21,059 bases of DNA, from IMG/VR virus record IMGVR_UViG_3300049846_003059, positions 1 to 21,059 of that record, one strand, 5' to 3'. This document shows positions 1-7,196 of this stretch, piece by piece (the stretch's first letter is position 1; every line of letters starts with the position of its first letter). The notes under the pieces are model-generated. The model had not been told where the DNA came from. It did no database searches and saw only the letters and a program-made list of their open reading frames with translations. The position numbers and the translations under genes were made by a program. This DNA is from a virus.

Positions 1-290
1 ATTTTACAATGTTGATTGTAGCATGGACAGCGTGGGATTATATCTATCACAATGATGTACCGGATAATGATTGGTTGATATTTTTAGCAACATTGGCGGG
101 AGTAGATATGATTCAAGCAGCAGTTAAAACCGCTGCTAATACAAGAGTACGATCACAAGAAGTAGCAGCAAATAAAGAAACTGCGGTGAAAACATTAGAA
201 TTAGAACACAAAAAACTTTCTGTAAACAGCAATGGACAAGTTGTTGCAGAATCAACTACTGATGAAGAAACAGAGAAAGAAAAAGGTTAA
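1..290 (+). CDS. Small membrane protein, N-terminus probably cut by window edge
   Basis: The frame is open from the window edge and ends with TAA at 288-290. The first ATG is at 9, but the frame continues upstream and no ribosome binding site can be seen, so the true start may lie outside the window. From that ATG it encodes 93 residues: a hydrophobic stretch (LIVAWTAW), a polar turn (YHNDVPDND), a second hydrophobic stretch (WLIFLATLAGV), then a charged, probably helical tail rich in Glu and Lys. The first hydrophobic stretch is short for a membrane span, which also suggests that N-terminal residues are missing. The layout of membrane segment or hairpin plus charged cytoplasmic tail is seen in many small phage membrane proteins, including holin-like ones, but I recognise no family. 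It ends 3 nt before the bS21 gene, so the two are probably co-transcribed. Confidence 0.6.
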   Translation, partial: FTMLIVAWTAWDYIYHNDVPDNDWLIFLATLAGVDMIQAAVKTAANTRVRSQEVAANKETAVKTLELEHKKLSVNSNGQVVAESTTDEETEKEKG

Positions 291-293
291 ATT

Positions 294-512
294 ATGTATA
301 TAAAGGTTAACGGAGATTCTAAAGAAGATTTGTTACGTGCGTTACGTGAGTTCAGTAAGCGGGTAAAGAAATCGGAAATCATGACGGAACTTCGCAATAG
401 ACAATATTATTTGAAACCGTCCCAAGAAAAAATTCGCAAACGGCAGGAGTCAATTCGTCGGAAACGGCGGGATGAACGAAGGCAAGAACGATTTGATAAA
501 CGAAATTCGTAA
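294..512 (+). CDS. rpsU: Ribosomal protein bS21 homologue (phage-encoded)
   Basis: A 72-residue, very basic protein with the layout of bacterial small-subunit protein bS21. It has the N-terminal strand (MYIKVNGDSKEDL), the helix ALREFSKRVKKS, the hallmark segment ELRNRQYYLKPSQEKIRKR (compare the bacterial pattern E-R-R-x-[FY]-Y-x-K-P-[ST]), and an Arg/Lys-rich C-terminal helix. Length is normal for the family (about 65-75 aa). An AAGG site ends 7 nt before the ATG, and the start lies 3 nt after the upstream stop. bS21 sits on the 30S platform near the anti-Shine-Dalgarno end of 16S rRNA and takes part in translation initiation; virus-encoded bS21 genes are known from aquatic phages. By inference the phage copy joins host ribosomes to favour phage messages. 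Identification is by sequence pattern only. Confidence 0.88.
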   Translation: MYIKVNGDSKEDLLRALREFSKRVKKSEIMTELRNRQYYLKPSQEKIRKRQESIRRKRRDERRQERFDKRNS

Positions 513-642
513 AAAATACCGTTTTTTCGAAATTTAATACTATATATTATTGAAATGCACCTTTGCAGTTATAAGGTGACTGAGTATTATTACTTAACTA
601 GTTAAAAGCTCATTTAATAGCTTTTTGATAGGAGTATGGATT
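513..642 (+). other. AT-rich intergenic gap with small hairpin
   Basis: A 130-nt gap between bS21 and the prohead core gene. It holds an A-run/T-run inverted repeat just after the bS21 stop (AAAAAA-taccg-TTTTTT), an AT-rich element (ACTATATATTATTG near 539), and a 6-bp hairpin CACCTT/AAGGTG at 558-563 and 573-578 with a 9-nt loop. The hairpin is not followed by a T-run, so it is not a convincing terminator. A late promoter could lie here, because the downstream scaffold gene begins a new expression unit, but I see no clear T4-type TATAAATA box. Confidence 0.3.
628..634 (+). promoter_or_regulatory. Ribosome binding site deciding the start at 643
   Basis: ATAGGAG ends 8 nt before the ATG at 643. 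The same frame is open from a TTG at 625, but that start would place this site inside the coding region and has no site of its own. The ATG at 643 is therefore chosen. Confidence 0.7.
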
Positions 643-2088
643 ATGGCAGAATTTACCAATAAACTCGTAAAGGAAGCTATCGCGGATGCTGAAGCAGTTC
701 GTGAATCTGCAATTGCGAATGCAAAGCTGGCTTTAGAGGAAACCTTTACTCCCGCAATTAAGCAATTAATTGCTAAGAGATTAAAGGACGAAGCAACCGC
801 TGATGAAAAGCTAGAACGGGAAATGCAACGCGCCATTGCAAGCAATGGTAATGCATTGGCTGGACAAGACCCCAATTCATTTGCAGCAGCACCCGGTCAG
901 CAACAGGATGAGCTTGATACGTCAGCTATTGGAACGGGCGTTAACAAGGAACCCGACGAATTTACTACGAGCGGTATCGGTGATAGTGCACCAAGTAACA
1001 TTGGACAGGAATTCACTGGTAGCGATCTAGAAAAAGAAGGTCCGGGACCACAGAAGTTAGAAGCAGTTCCACCTTCCAACGATGATCTAGCCGCAGGTGC
1101 TGGATTGGATGGTTTGGAAGATATGGGTGACGAAGAAGGTGAAGAGGGTGATGAAGATTATGACGAATTTGATCTTGATCTTGAATCCATCATCAAAGAA
1201 TTAGAAGCTGATATTGAAGCTCTTAAGAATGCACAGGCTGAAAAGAGCGGCGGATCAGAAGAAGAGGAAGAGGAAGAGGAAGAAGGAGAGGAAGATCTTA
1301 AGAAAGCCGCTCCCGCTCCCCCGTTCGGTGTTGAAAAGGAAGAAACTGTAGTTGAGAGTGTTCCTAACACGACATCCGGCCTCGGCTCTGGTGGTGATAA
1401 CAAGCAACCAGAAGGTTTTACCTCTAGTGGTATTGGTTCCTCCACCCCCGATAACGTGGGTAAGGAATTCAAGGGCAGTGATCTTGAAAAGAAGGGATCT
1501 GCTGAAACAAAATACGAAGGTGAAGAAAATGCAGCACCTGCACCTGACTATAAGAAGGCAAGTTCGGCTGATACGGAAACAACGCATTCTGGCCAGAACT
1601 TTGTAAAAGAAGGTTCCGAAGAAGACCTTGACCTACACGAAATACTTGATGAGCTTGAAGTCTCCAATTACGAACAAATGGCTTCAGAAATTGCAAGTTT
1701 ACAAACTGAGAATACTGAACTACGTAAGGCAGTTAAATTCATACGCGGTAAGCTCAATGAGGTCAATCTTCTCAACGCAAAACTTTTGTTCACCAATAAG
1801 TTATTCCGTATTTCTGGATTAACGAATGAACAGAAGGTTCGTATTGTTGAAAACATTGATCGCACGACCACGGTACGGGAAGTGAAGTTGGTATACACAG
1901 CACTTGCTGAAAATATCTCCGGCACCCCTCGTAAAGTCCCGTCGCGCAAAAAGGTAACTGTAATGGAGGGGACGGCTAGTAAGGCAACCGCTTCGTCTAC
2001 AGCACCTAAGCAAGAAATAATTACTGAAGCAAGTACATCTGCTAAGAGACTACAAGTTCTAGCAGGTATACTCAAAGATGAAAACTAA
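643..2088 (+). CDS. Prohead core/scaffold protein, gp22-like
   Basis: 481 residues and strongly acidic; it lies directly upstream of the major capsid gene, where T4-like phages carry gene 22. Scaffold proteins of this kind form the inner core of the prohead and are cut into peptides by the gp21 protease at L/I-x-E sites. Several such triplets are present (for example IKE at 184-186, LDE at 335-337, ITE at 460-462). Visible parts: an N-terminal helix (1-60), a low-complexity Gly/Ser/Asp/Glu region holding a duplicated segment of about 48 residues (93-140 and 244-292), an acidic run of nine Glu (206-214), and a helical, probably coiled-coil C-terminal part (340-425) with NLLNAKLLFTNKLFRISGLT and TVREVKLVYTALAEN. 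It is longer than T4 gp22 (about 270 aa), mostly because of the repeated acidic middle. The assignment rests on context and composition. Confidence 0.65.
   Translation: MAEFTNKLVKEAIADAEAVRESAIANAKLALEETFTPAIKQLIAKRLKDEATADEKLEREMQRAIASNGNALAGQDPNSFAAAPGQQQDELDTSAIGTGVNKEPDEFTTSGIGDSAPSNIGQEFTGSDLEKEGPGPQKLEAVPPSNDDLAAGAGLDGLEDMGDEEGEEGDEDYDEFDLDLESIIKELEADIEALKNAQAEKSGGSEEEEEEEEEGEEDLKKAAPAPPFGVEKEETVVESVPNTTSGLGSGGDNKQPEGFTSSGIGSSTPDNVGKEFKGSDLEKKGSAETKYEGEENAAPAPDYKKASSADTETTHSGQNFVKEGSEEDLDLHEILDELEVSNYEQMASEIASLQTENTELRKAVKFIRGKLNEVNLLNAKLLFTNKLFRISGLTNEQKVRIVENIDRTTTVREVKLVYTALAENISGTPRKVPSRKKVTVMEGTASKATASSTAPKQEIITEASTSAKRLQVLAGILKDEN
919..1518 (+). repeat. Internal duplication in the scaffold protein (two about 48-aa copies)
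   Basis: Residues 93-140 (919-1062) and 244-292 (1372-1518) are clear copies. Both carry a T-S-x-[IL]-G-[TS]-G start, a central F-T-[TS]-S-G-I-G-x-S and an end of G-x-E-F-x-G-S-D-L-E-K. The copies are well diverged at the DNA level, so the duplication is old. The acidic poly-Glu region lies between them. Confidence 0.8.
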
Positions 2089-2110
2089 CCTCTAAGGAGA
2101 TAATTGAATT

Positions 2111-3679
2111 ATGGAACGTGTAGATGTTTCCCAGTATATCAATGAAGCTGCTTCCGCTCACAAGCGGTTGACCGAGGAAACTCGTAAGCTATCTGATAAA
2201 TGGTCTACTTCAGGACTTCTCGAAGGGTTGAAGGGCAATGATAAGCAAGGAATGGCAGTTCTTCTTGAAAATCAGGCCAACCAACTTCTTACCGAAAACT
2301 CCTATACTAACTCTTACGGCGCCACAGGCGAAAACTGGGCAGGTGTAGCACTACCGCTCGTCCGTAAGGTCTTCGGACAAATCGCAAGTAAGAACTTCGT
2401 TTCTGTCCAACCCATGAACCTACCAGCAGGTTTGGTATTCTACATGGACTTCAAGTATAACAATACTTTGAACAACCAAACCGCAGGCGGATCGGTCTAC
2501 GGTGTTACCAGCGGTTCGGGCACCATTCCGACCGGTGGTTTCTATGGCGCTGGCCGTTTCGGCTACACCATTAACGATCAAAACAAGACCGGTTTGAGCA
2601 TTACTCCGTCCGGTTCGGCAAGTGCAGCTGACGTTGATTTCACTGGTATTGCAACGGCATCGTTGGGTATCTATGAAGTTACCGTTGCCGCAATGGGTAC
2701 CTCCCCTGCACCAGACGTAAGTGCAATTCGGGTATTCCTCCCAAGTGGTTCTGGCGTCAATTTCGGAACTGGAACTCTCCAAGTTCACACCAAGTTGTCA
2801 GCAGACGGTTCTACGATCCGTTTCGTTGCTCCGCTCGGTGGTACACTACAATCCGTAGCATACGTTGGTCAACCAACGGATTCTACCCGTGGTGACTACG
2901 AAGATACGACAGGTGCAAACCTCAATATCCCAGAATTGAACCTAGAACTCCGTTCTGAACCAATCGTTGCAAAGACCCGTAAATTGAAGGCCGTTTGGTC
3001 ACCGGAACTCGCTCAAGACTTGAACGCATACCACAGCGTTGATGCAGAAGCAGAATTGACTGCAATGTTGAGTGATTACATCTCTGTGGAAATCGATCTT
3101 GAAATCCTTGATATGTTGAATATCAATGCACAAACAGTCGATTACTGGTCAACAAAGATTGGTGATGAATATAACCCATCAACGGGTGCATTCGCAGCCA
3201 ATTCGTTCGTTGGTACTGCATGGACGAACATGACTTGGTATCAAACACTAGGTCAGAAGATGCAGAAGGTTTCAAACAAGATCCATCAGCTAACGATGCG
3301 TGGTGGTGCAAACTTCGCAGTATTGTCACCAACTCTTGCAACCGTTGTTGAAACCATCCCCGGCTTCACCGCCAATACCGATGGTGACAAGATGGAATTC
3401 TCGGCAGGTATTACCAAGATCGGTTCATATCAGTCTCGTTGGACGATCTACAAGAACCCATACATGACCGAAAACGTTATCGTCATGGGCTTCCGTGGTA
3501 ACAACTTCCTAGAAACCGGCGCAGTCTATGCACCGTACATTCCATTGATCATGACTCCGCTAGTCTATGATCCAAATAACTTCACGCCACGGCGTGGTGT
3601 TATGACTCGTTACGCGAAGAAAGTGGTCAGGCCAGAATTTTTTGGCAAGATTATTGTTGAAGGTGTTTCGCGCATCTAA
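2111..3679 (+). CDS. gp23: Major capsid protein, gp23-like
   Basis: 522 residues, almost the length of T4 gp23 (521). It forms the hexameric lattice of the head with an HK97-type fold. Family signs include the helical N-terminal propeptide and the segment FVSVQPMNLPAGLVFYMDFKY near residue 100, matching the conserved gp23 [GV]-V-Q-P-M-N-x-P-x-G-x-[VI]-F. A prohead protease site is visible: L60-T61-E62 followed by Asn63, at almost the same place as the T4 cut after Glu65. By inference the mature protein starts at Asn63. A strong AAGGAGA site (2094-2100) lies 10 nt before the ATG, and the gene follows the scaffold stop by 22 nt. Codons are enriched in C-ending forms (AAC, TTC, ATC) compared with the connector genes, as expected for a very abundant product. 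A hairpin terminator follows. Confidence 0.93.
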   Translation: MERVDVSQYINEAASAHKRLTEETRKLSDKWSTSGLLEGLKGNDKQGMAVLLENQANQLLTENSYTNSYGATGENWAGVALPLVRKVFGQIASKNFVSVQPMNLPAGLVFYMDFKYNNTLNNQTAGGSVYGVTSGSGTIPTGGFYGAGRFGYTINDQNKTGLSITPSGSASAADVDFTGIATASLGIYEVTVAAMGTSPAPDVSAIRVFLPSGSGVNFGTGTLQVHTKLSADGSTIRFVAPLGGTLQSVAYVGQPTDSTRGDYEDTTGANLNIPELNLELRSEPIVAKTRKLKAVWSPELAQDLNAYHSVDAEAELTAMLSDYISVEIDLEILDMLNINAQTVDYWSTKIGDEYNPSTGAFAANSFVGTAWTNMTWYQTLGQKMQKVSNKIHQLTMRGGANFAVLSPTLATVVETIPGFTANTDGDKMEFSAGITKIGSYQSRWTIYKNPYMTENVIVMGFRGNNFLETGAVYAPYIPLIMTPLVYDPNNFTPRRGVMTRYAKKVVRPEFFGKIIVEGVSRI

Positions 3680-3706
3680 ACAATTCTTTGTTGGATGAGT
3701 AATGGA

Positions 3707-3743
3707 AATGAAGGGGAGAGATGAAAGTCTCTCCCTTTTCATT
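3707..3743 (+). terminator. Intrinsic terminator after the capsid gene
   Basis: The inverted repeat is GGGAGAGA (3714-3721) with TCTCTCCC (3728-3735), an 8-bp stem with loop TGAAAG. It is extended below by AATGAA (3707-3712) pairing with TTCATT (3738-3743) across small bulges. TTTT directly follows the inner stem. It lies 27 nt after the gp23 stop and before the homing endonuclease gene, and probably ends the scaffold-capsid transcript. Confidence 0.8.
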
Positions 3744-3789
3744 GCTCGTTTCACCATAGAACTCACTATGTATATAAAAGGAGAATTCT

Positions 3790-4347
3790 ATGGAACACTT
3801 ACTTTATAAGTTAACGGCACCCAATGGGAAGGTTTATATTGGTAGGACGAAAGAGTGGAAAAATAGGTTAAAAGATCATAAACACTGTGCATATACTAAA
3901 AAATTACAACAACATTTGTACAAATCTATCAGAAAGTATGGATGGGAGAATTTTACTAAAGAAATACTCTGTACTGCACCCACCGAAGAAGCAGCTATCA
4001 TATTAGAAGAATCTCTTATACTTAAATTTGATTCTGTGGAAAACGGATTGAATGAATCCTACAGTGGAGCAGGTGGTGGTGGAGTTTTTGAAAATCCAAA
4101 AGTAAAGGAACGGCATCGGACAACTCTCAGTAAGATGTTTTCCGGCAAAAACAATCCCATGTACGGTCGTAATCAAAGTGAAGAGGCAAAAGCAAAGCAG
4201 CGAGAGATGGCAAAAGGCCGATTCAGCCTACAATGGTTCATTGATCGTCACGGTGAAGTCGAGGGAACTAGATTATACAACGAACGAAGCAGTAAGCTGA
4301 GTAGTAGAAAACTTTCCCGAGATTCGTTTGGTAGATATACTAAATAA
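3790..4347 (+). CDS. GIY-YIG homing endonuclease with NUMOD3 motif
   Basis: 185 residues. The GIY-YIG nuclease domain (about 1-95) shows LLYKL at 4-8 and VYIGRT at 15-20 (the first triplet is degenerate, LLY), the catalytic-type Arg in R26-L-K-D-H30, a Glu pair at 73-74 where the metal-binding Glu is expected, and NGLNES at 85-90. A NUMOD3 DNA-binding motif follows (SGKNNPMYGRNQSEEAKAK, about 118-136). A C-terminal helical segment (WFIDRHGEVEGTRLYNER) is common in phage free-standing endonucleases. Such enzymes cut a related phage genome near their own insertion site and spread by repair, like the T4 Seg proteins. There is no sign of an intron; the gene sits between complete genes. An AAGGAG site lies 6 nt before the ATG. 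AT-rich codon use unlike the capsid gene suggests it is a mobile insertion. Confidence 0.9.
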   Translation: MEHLLYKLTAPNGKVYIGRTKEWKNRLKDHKHCAYTKKLQQHLYKSIRKYGWENFTKEILCTAPTEEAAIILEESLILKFDSVENGLNESYSGAGGGGVFENPKVKERHRTTLSKMFSGKNNPMYGRNQSEEAKAKQREMAKGRFSLQWFIDRHGEVEGTRLYNERSSKLSSRKLSRDSFGRYTK

Positions 4348-4417
4348 TGATTCCTTATGAAGTTAATGTCTATTTATAGAATGAGCGTGTAACGTATTAT
4401 CGGGGAATAATAAGCAT

Positions 4418-5587
4418 ATGCCAGTAACTACCGAACCGACTGTATATGATGGAGATGCAGGCAGTCCACAAGGCCTAACTCCGTTTGGTATCTTTGATTT
4501 AGAAGCCGATTTCGTAGCCGAAGCTCCTAAAGTTGCAACCTTTGTCACACATCGGTTGGGATATCCAGTTTTAGATGTTGAATTAACGGAAAAAAACATT
4601 TATACTTGCTTTGAAGAAGCAACATTGGCCTACGCTGGGCAGGTGAATCAATTTTTAGCGCGAGAATACATGTTATCCGCACAGGGTATGCCAACGGGTT
4701 CCTCCTTGACCGGCCAAAACGTTGTTAAAACGGCTCTACCCCAAATAGTCCGCCTGTCTTCGGTATATGGTGTAGAAGCGCAAACTGGTGGTGATGTGGA
4801 AGTCAAGCGAGGGTGGATTTCGGCGTCCGCACATGTCCAAAAATATGATTTAAAAACATTGTGGGCAGATGTCAGTGAAAGTAGTCGTGCTATTGAAATT
4901 CGACGCATTTATCACTTCATGAAACCCGCCATCGCTCGGTATTATGATCCCTTCGCTACAACAGGGCTTGGATTAACCAATTTAATGTCCGAATTCGGGT
5001 TTGATGGATATTCACCCGCTGTTACTTTCGTCATGATGCCAGCATATGAAGATTTACTCCGTTTACAAGCTATTGAATTAAATGACATGATTCGTAAGTC
5101 AGCATATTCATTTACGTTGTCCAATAACATCGTTGAATTCACACCACAGATGAATGAAGACTGGGCAGGTCGGCCTATTTTCTTTGATTACATGGTAGTA
5201 GACGATAAACAATCCGGTATGTTTACTTCAGGAAGTGGTAGCAGAGTATCCGATTATTCCAACATACCCTACCAGCACATTCCCTATAACAATATCAATT
5301 CCATTGGTCGTCAGTGGATTTACAAATATACATTGGCACTGGCAAAAGAGTTGTTGGGTATCATTCGTTCCAAATATCAGCGTATTCCTATCCCCCAAGC
5401 GGAAATTTTATTGGATGGAGAAATTCTTCGTCGGGAAGCTACTGCAGAGAAGGAAGGATTGATCAAAGAATTGCGAGAAACGTTGGAACAAACAGGATTG
5501 AAACAGCAAATGCTTCGTCAGGCTGAGATAGCGAAGGCAACACAAGAAATATTTGAAAAGGTGCCACTCCTATTTTATATAGGTTAA
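4418..5587 (+). CDS. Virion neck/head-tail adaptor protein, gp13-like (tentative)
   Basis: 389 residues. It lies between the capsid gene and the gp14-like and gp15-like genes, the place expected for the portal adaptor. The N-terminal third contains a short helical pattern (FVTHRLGYPVLDVELTEKNI, residues 42-61) typical of connector-type helical bundles. The C-terminal part has a conserved-looking segment with GRQWIYKYTLALAKELLG, followed by IRSKYQRIPIP and a charged coiled-coil tail (ATAEKEGLIKELRETLEQTG). Proteins of this type occur among virion proteins of marine T4-like phages. I cannot establish homology to T4 gp13 by eye, so the specific neck role is inferred from gene order. The start is preceded by GGGGAA 11 nt upstream rather than by a standard AGGAG. 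The gp14-like gene starts 6 nt downstream. Confidence 0.55.
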   Translation: MPVTTEPTVYDGDAGSPQGLTPFGIFDLEADFVAEAPKVATFVTHRLGYPVLDVELTEKNIYTCFEEATLAYAGQVNQFLAREYMLSAQGMPTGSSLTGQNVVKTALPQIVRLSSVYGVEAQTGGDVEVKRGWISASAHVQKYDLKTLWADVSESSRAIEIRRIYHFMKPAIARYYDPFATTGLGLTNLMSEFGFDGYSPAVTFVMMPAYEDLLRLQAIELNDMIRKSAYSFTLSNNIVEFTPQMNEDWAGRPIFFDYMVVDDKQSGMFTSGSGSRVSDYSNIPYQHIPYNNINSIGRQWIYKYTLALAKELLGIIRSKYQRIPIPQAEILLDGEILRREATAEKEGLIKELRETLEQTGLKQQMLRQAEIAKATQEIFEKVPLLFYIG

Positions 5588-5593
5588 TATAAT

Positions 5594-6052
5594 ATGCCTA
5601 AATTTGTAAGTCGGCGTGACTTTGATTTTATTAATCGAATCAATAAAGAACTTATTCAAGATGTTATCGATGTAACGGTAACATTATACAAGATTTTGGT
5701 AGAACAAACTCAAGTGAATCTATATGGGGAAGCTACGGATAAAGTTCGATATAACGGAGTGCAAATTCATGCACTTATTTCATATGGTGAAATAACGACT
5801 ACTACAGAAAGTGGCGCCGGCCCCGATGTTAAGCAAGAAGTGGAATTTAGATTCATTCGTCGGGTATTAGAAGATCAGGGTGTATATCCAGAAACCGGAG
5901 ATATCATTCATTACAACGGAAACTATTATGAAATCTTCAATGTGAATGAACAACAACTCATTGCAAGCCGTGAAGATTACAATATGTCGGTTGTGTGTAA
6001 GACATACATCACTCGTCGCAGTGGTCTAGATATAGAGGATCGTCAAGTATGA
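5594..6052 (+). CDS. Neck protein, gp14-like head completion protein
   Basis: 152 residues. The key segment is E-T-G-D-I-I-H-Y-N-G-N-Y-Y-E-I (100-114). It parallels the G-D-L-I-Y-F-x-x-x-x-x-L-F-E-I block of T4 gp14 and similar beta-barrel head-closure proteins. A C-terminal strand (MSVVCKTYITRRSGLDI) follows. It is shorter than T4 gp14 (256 aa), so only the core domain seems present. By inference it closes the head below the adaptor and docks the tail. It starts 6 nt after the upstream stop with only a weak AGG site. Its last 4 nt overlap the next start (ATGA), so the two genes are probably translationally coupled. Confidence 0.6.
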   Translation: MPKFVSRRDFDFINRINKELIQDVIDVTVTLYKILVEQTQVNLYGEATDKVRYNGVQIHALISYGEITTTTESGAGPDVKQEVEFRFIRRVLEDQGVYPETGDIIHYNGNYYEIFNVNEQQLIASREDYNMSVVCKTYITRRSGLDIEDRQV

Positions 6053-6840
6053 CTATAGACGGGAAGCAAGTTGTCATCTCTCAAGTTGACACAAAAGCAG
6101 CAGCAAATAGAGCAGATGAAACGCGAATTGAAGATACCAATTTTGTTAATATCGGTATTGGATTATATGATGTTGACGAAACGCTGGTAGATTACATTAA
6201 TCAACGTATTCAACCCAAAGTAACACAAGGTGGAACACAAGTAGTTGTACCCGTGCTATATGCTAATGCTGAACGGTGGAAATCGGTACAAAAAGACGGT
6301 GTGCTTAGAGACAAGCAAGGTAAATTACAACTTCCTGTTATTTTGCTCCGCCGTGCAACAATTTCTCGTAATAAAATGAACAATCCCATTAACCGATACC
6401 ACCATCAGGTATTAACATCCCGATGGAATCGCAGAAACGGATATGATCGGTTTACTGTTTTAAATCATGTCAATCCTTCTCAAGAATTGATCACAGTAGT
6501 CATTCCCGACTATTATAATATAGTTTATGAAGTGACGGTGTGGACAGAATTCTTGACACAGCTTAATGAGTTGGTAGAACAGATTTCGTTTGAAACCGAA
6601 GATTATTGGGGAGAACGAAACAAGTATAAATTTTTGGTAAATGTCAATGAATACAAAATTGACAACACCATATCCAATAATGCCGACCGTTTAGTAAAAT
6701 GTACGTTTAACATGACCGTCAACGCGTATTTACTTCCTGAACGAACACTGGATACCCAGCGTCATCCTACGGCGACCACCAAAATTGGGTTTACACGTAA
6801 AAAAGTTGTTATTGAAGAGAAAATAGTGTCGAAATTATGA
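6049..6840 (+). CDS. gp15: Tail sheath stabiliser/tail terminator, gp15-like
   Basis: 263 residues; T4 gp15 has 272. Matching blocks: VPVLYANAERW (67-77; T4 has a V-P-I-T-Y-A-S-K-E-H block), the strand LQLPVILLRRATI (93-105), PDYYNIVYEVTVWTEF (153-168), and LNELVEQISFETEDYWG (172-188), which parallels the T4 Y-E-L-S-I-F-T-R then I-V-E-Q-I. A C-terminal beta segment (TFNMTVNAYLLPE) completes the fold. gp15 caps the tail tube and sheath as a hexamer and joins the tail to the neck. The start overlaps the gp14-like stop by 4 nt and has GAGG about 10 nt upstream. A 63-nt gap follows. Confidence 0.8.
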   Translation: MTIDGKQVVISQVDTKAAANRADETRIEDTNFVNIGIGLYDVDETLVDYINQRIQPKVTQGGTQVVVPVLYANAERWKSVQKDGVLRDKQGKLQLPVILLRRATISRNKMNNPINRYHHQVLTSRWNRRNGYDRFTVLNHVNPSQELITVVIPDYYNIVYEVTVWTEFLTQLNELVEQISFETEDYWGERNKYKFLVNVNEYKIDNTISNNADRLVKCTFNMTVNAYLLPERTLDTQRHPTATTKIGFTRKKVVIEEKIVSKL

Positions 6841-6903
6841 TGTTTGTAAAAATAACTGTATATTTATGGTACGAGTACAATTGCAAGTCACAAGTGGGGT
6901 TAT

Positions 6904-7179
6904 ATGGCGGACAAAATCAAATTCACTGACGAGGAATTGACTGAAACCAGCACTCTACGAGATAAGATGGCAGAAATATTTGGAGAGTTGGGGCAGTTAA
7001 CAATTTCACGGCATTTGTTAAACGAGCAATTAGCAGTTGTAATACAGAAAGAAGAAGAAGCATTAAAAACATATAAGGATCTAGCCAAACAGGAAGAGGA
7101 TCTGGTTACAAAGTTAACTAATAAGTACGGTGTTGGGTCACTTGACTTGAACACCGGTGAATTTACACCAGAAAAGTAA
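6904..7179 (+). CDS. Small coiled-coil protein upstream of tail sheath
   Basis: 91 residues, mostly charged helix. It has an N-terminal KIKFTDEELTE segment, then a long heptad-like helix (about 15-75) with ISRHLLNEQLAVVIQKEEEA, and a short C-terminal tail (KYGVGSLDLNTGEFTPEK). Small proteins of this pattern are often encoded beside the sheath gene in T4-like environmental phages; no function is known to me. The start has GGGG only 4 nt upstream. The stop is 17 nt before the sheath ATG, so it likely shares the sheath transcript. A tail-assembly or virion role is inferred from position only. Confidence 0.7.
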   Translation: MADKIKFTDEELTETSTLRDKMAEIFGELGQLTISRHLLNEQLAVVIQKEEEALKTYKDLAKQEEDLVTKLTNKYGVGSLDLNTGEFTPEK

Positions 7180-7196
7180 TTTAGTGGAGAGATTCT

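Noticed and set aside
625-642. Extended TTG start for the scaffold gene
   Set aside because: The strong GGAG site at 631-634 lies inside this extension and is properly spaced for the ATG at 643.
1158-1587. - strand frames rich in Ser or Phe opposite the poly-Glu region
   Set aside because: They are antisense products of the GAA/GAG-rich scaffold gene, with no start signals.
3765-3789. TATATAAAA before the endonuclease as a late promoter
   Set aside because: It abuts the AAGGAG site, so a transcript starting downstream of it would lack the ribosome binding site.
3790-4347. Intron-encoded endonuclease splitting a gene
   Set aside because: The flanking capsid and neck frames are complete, with own starts and stops, and a terminator separates capsid from endonuclease, so the gene is free-standing.
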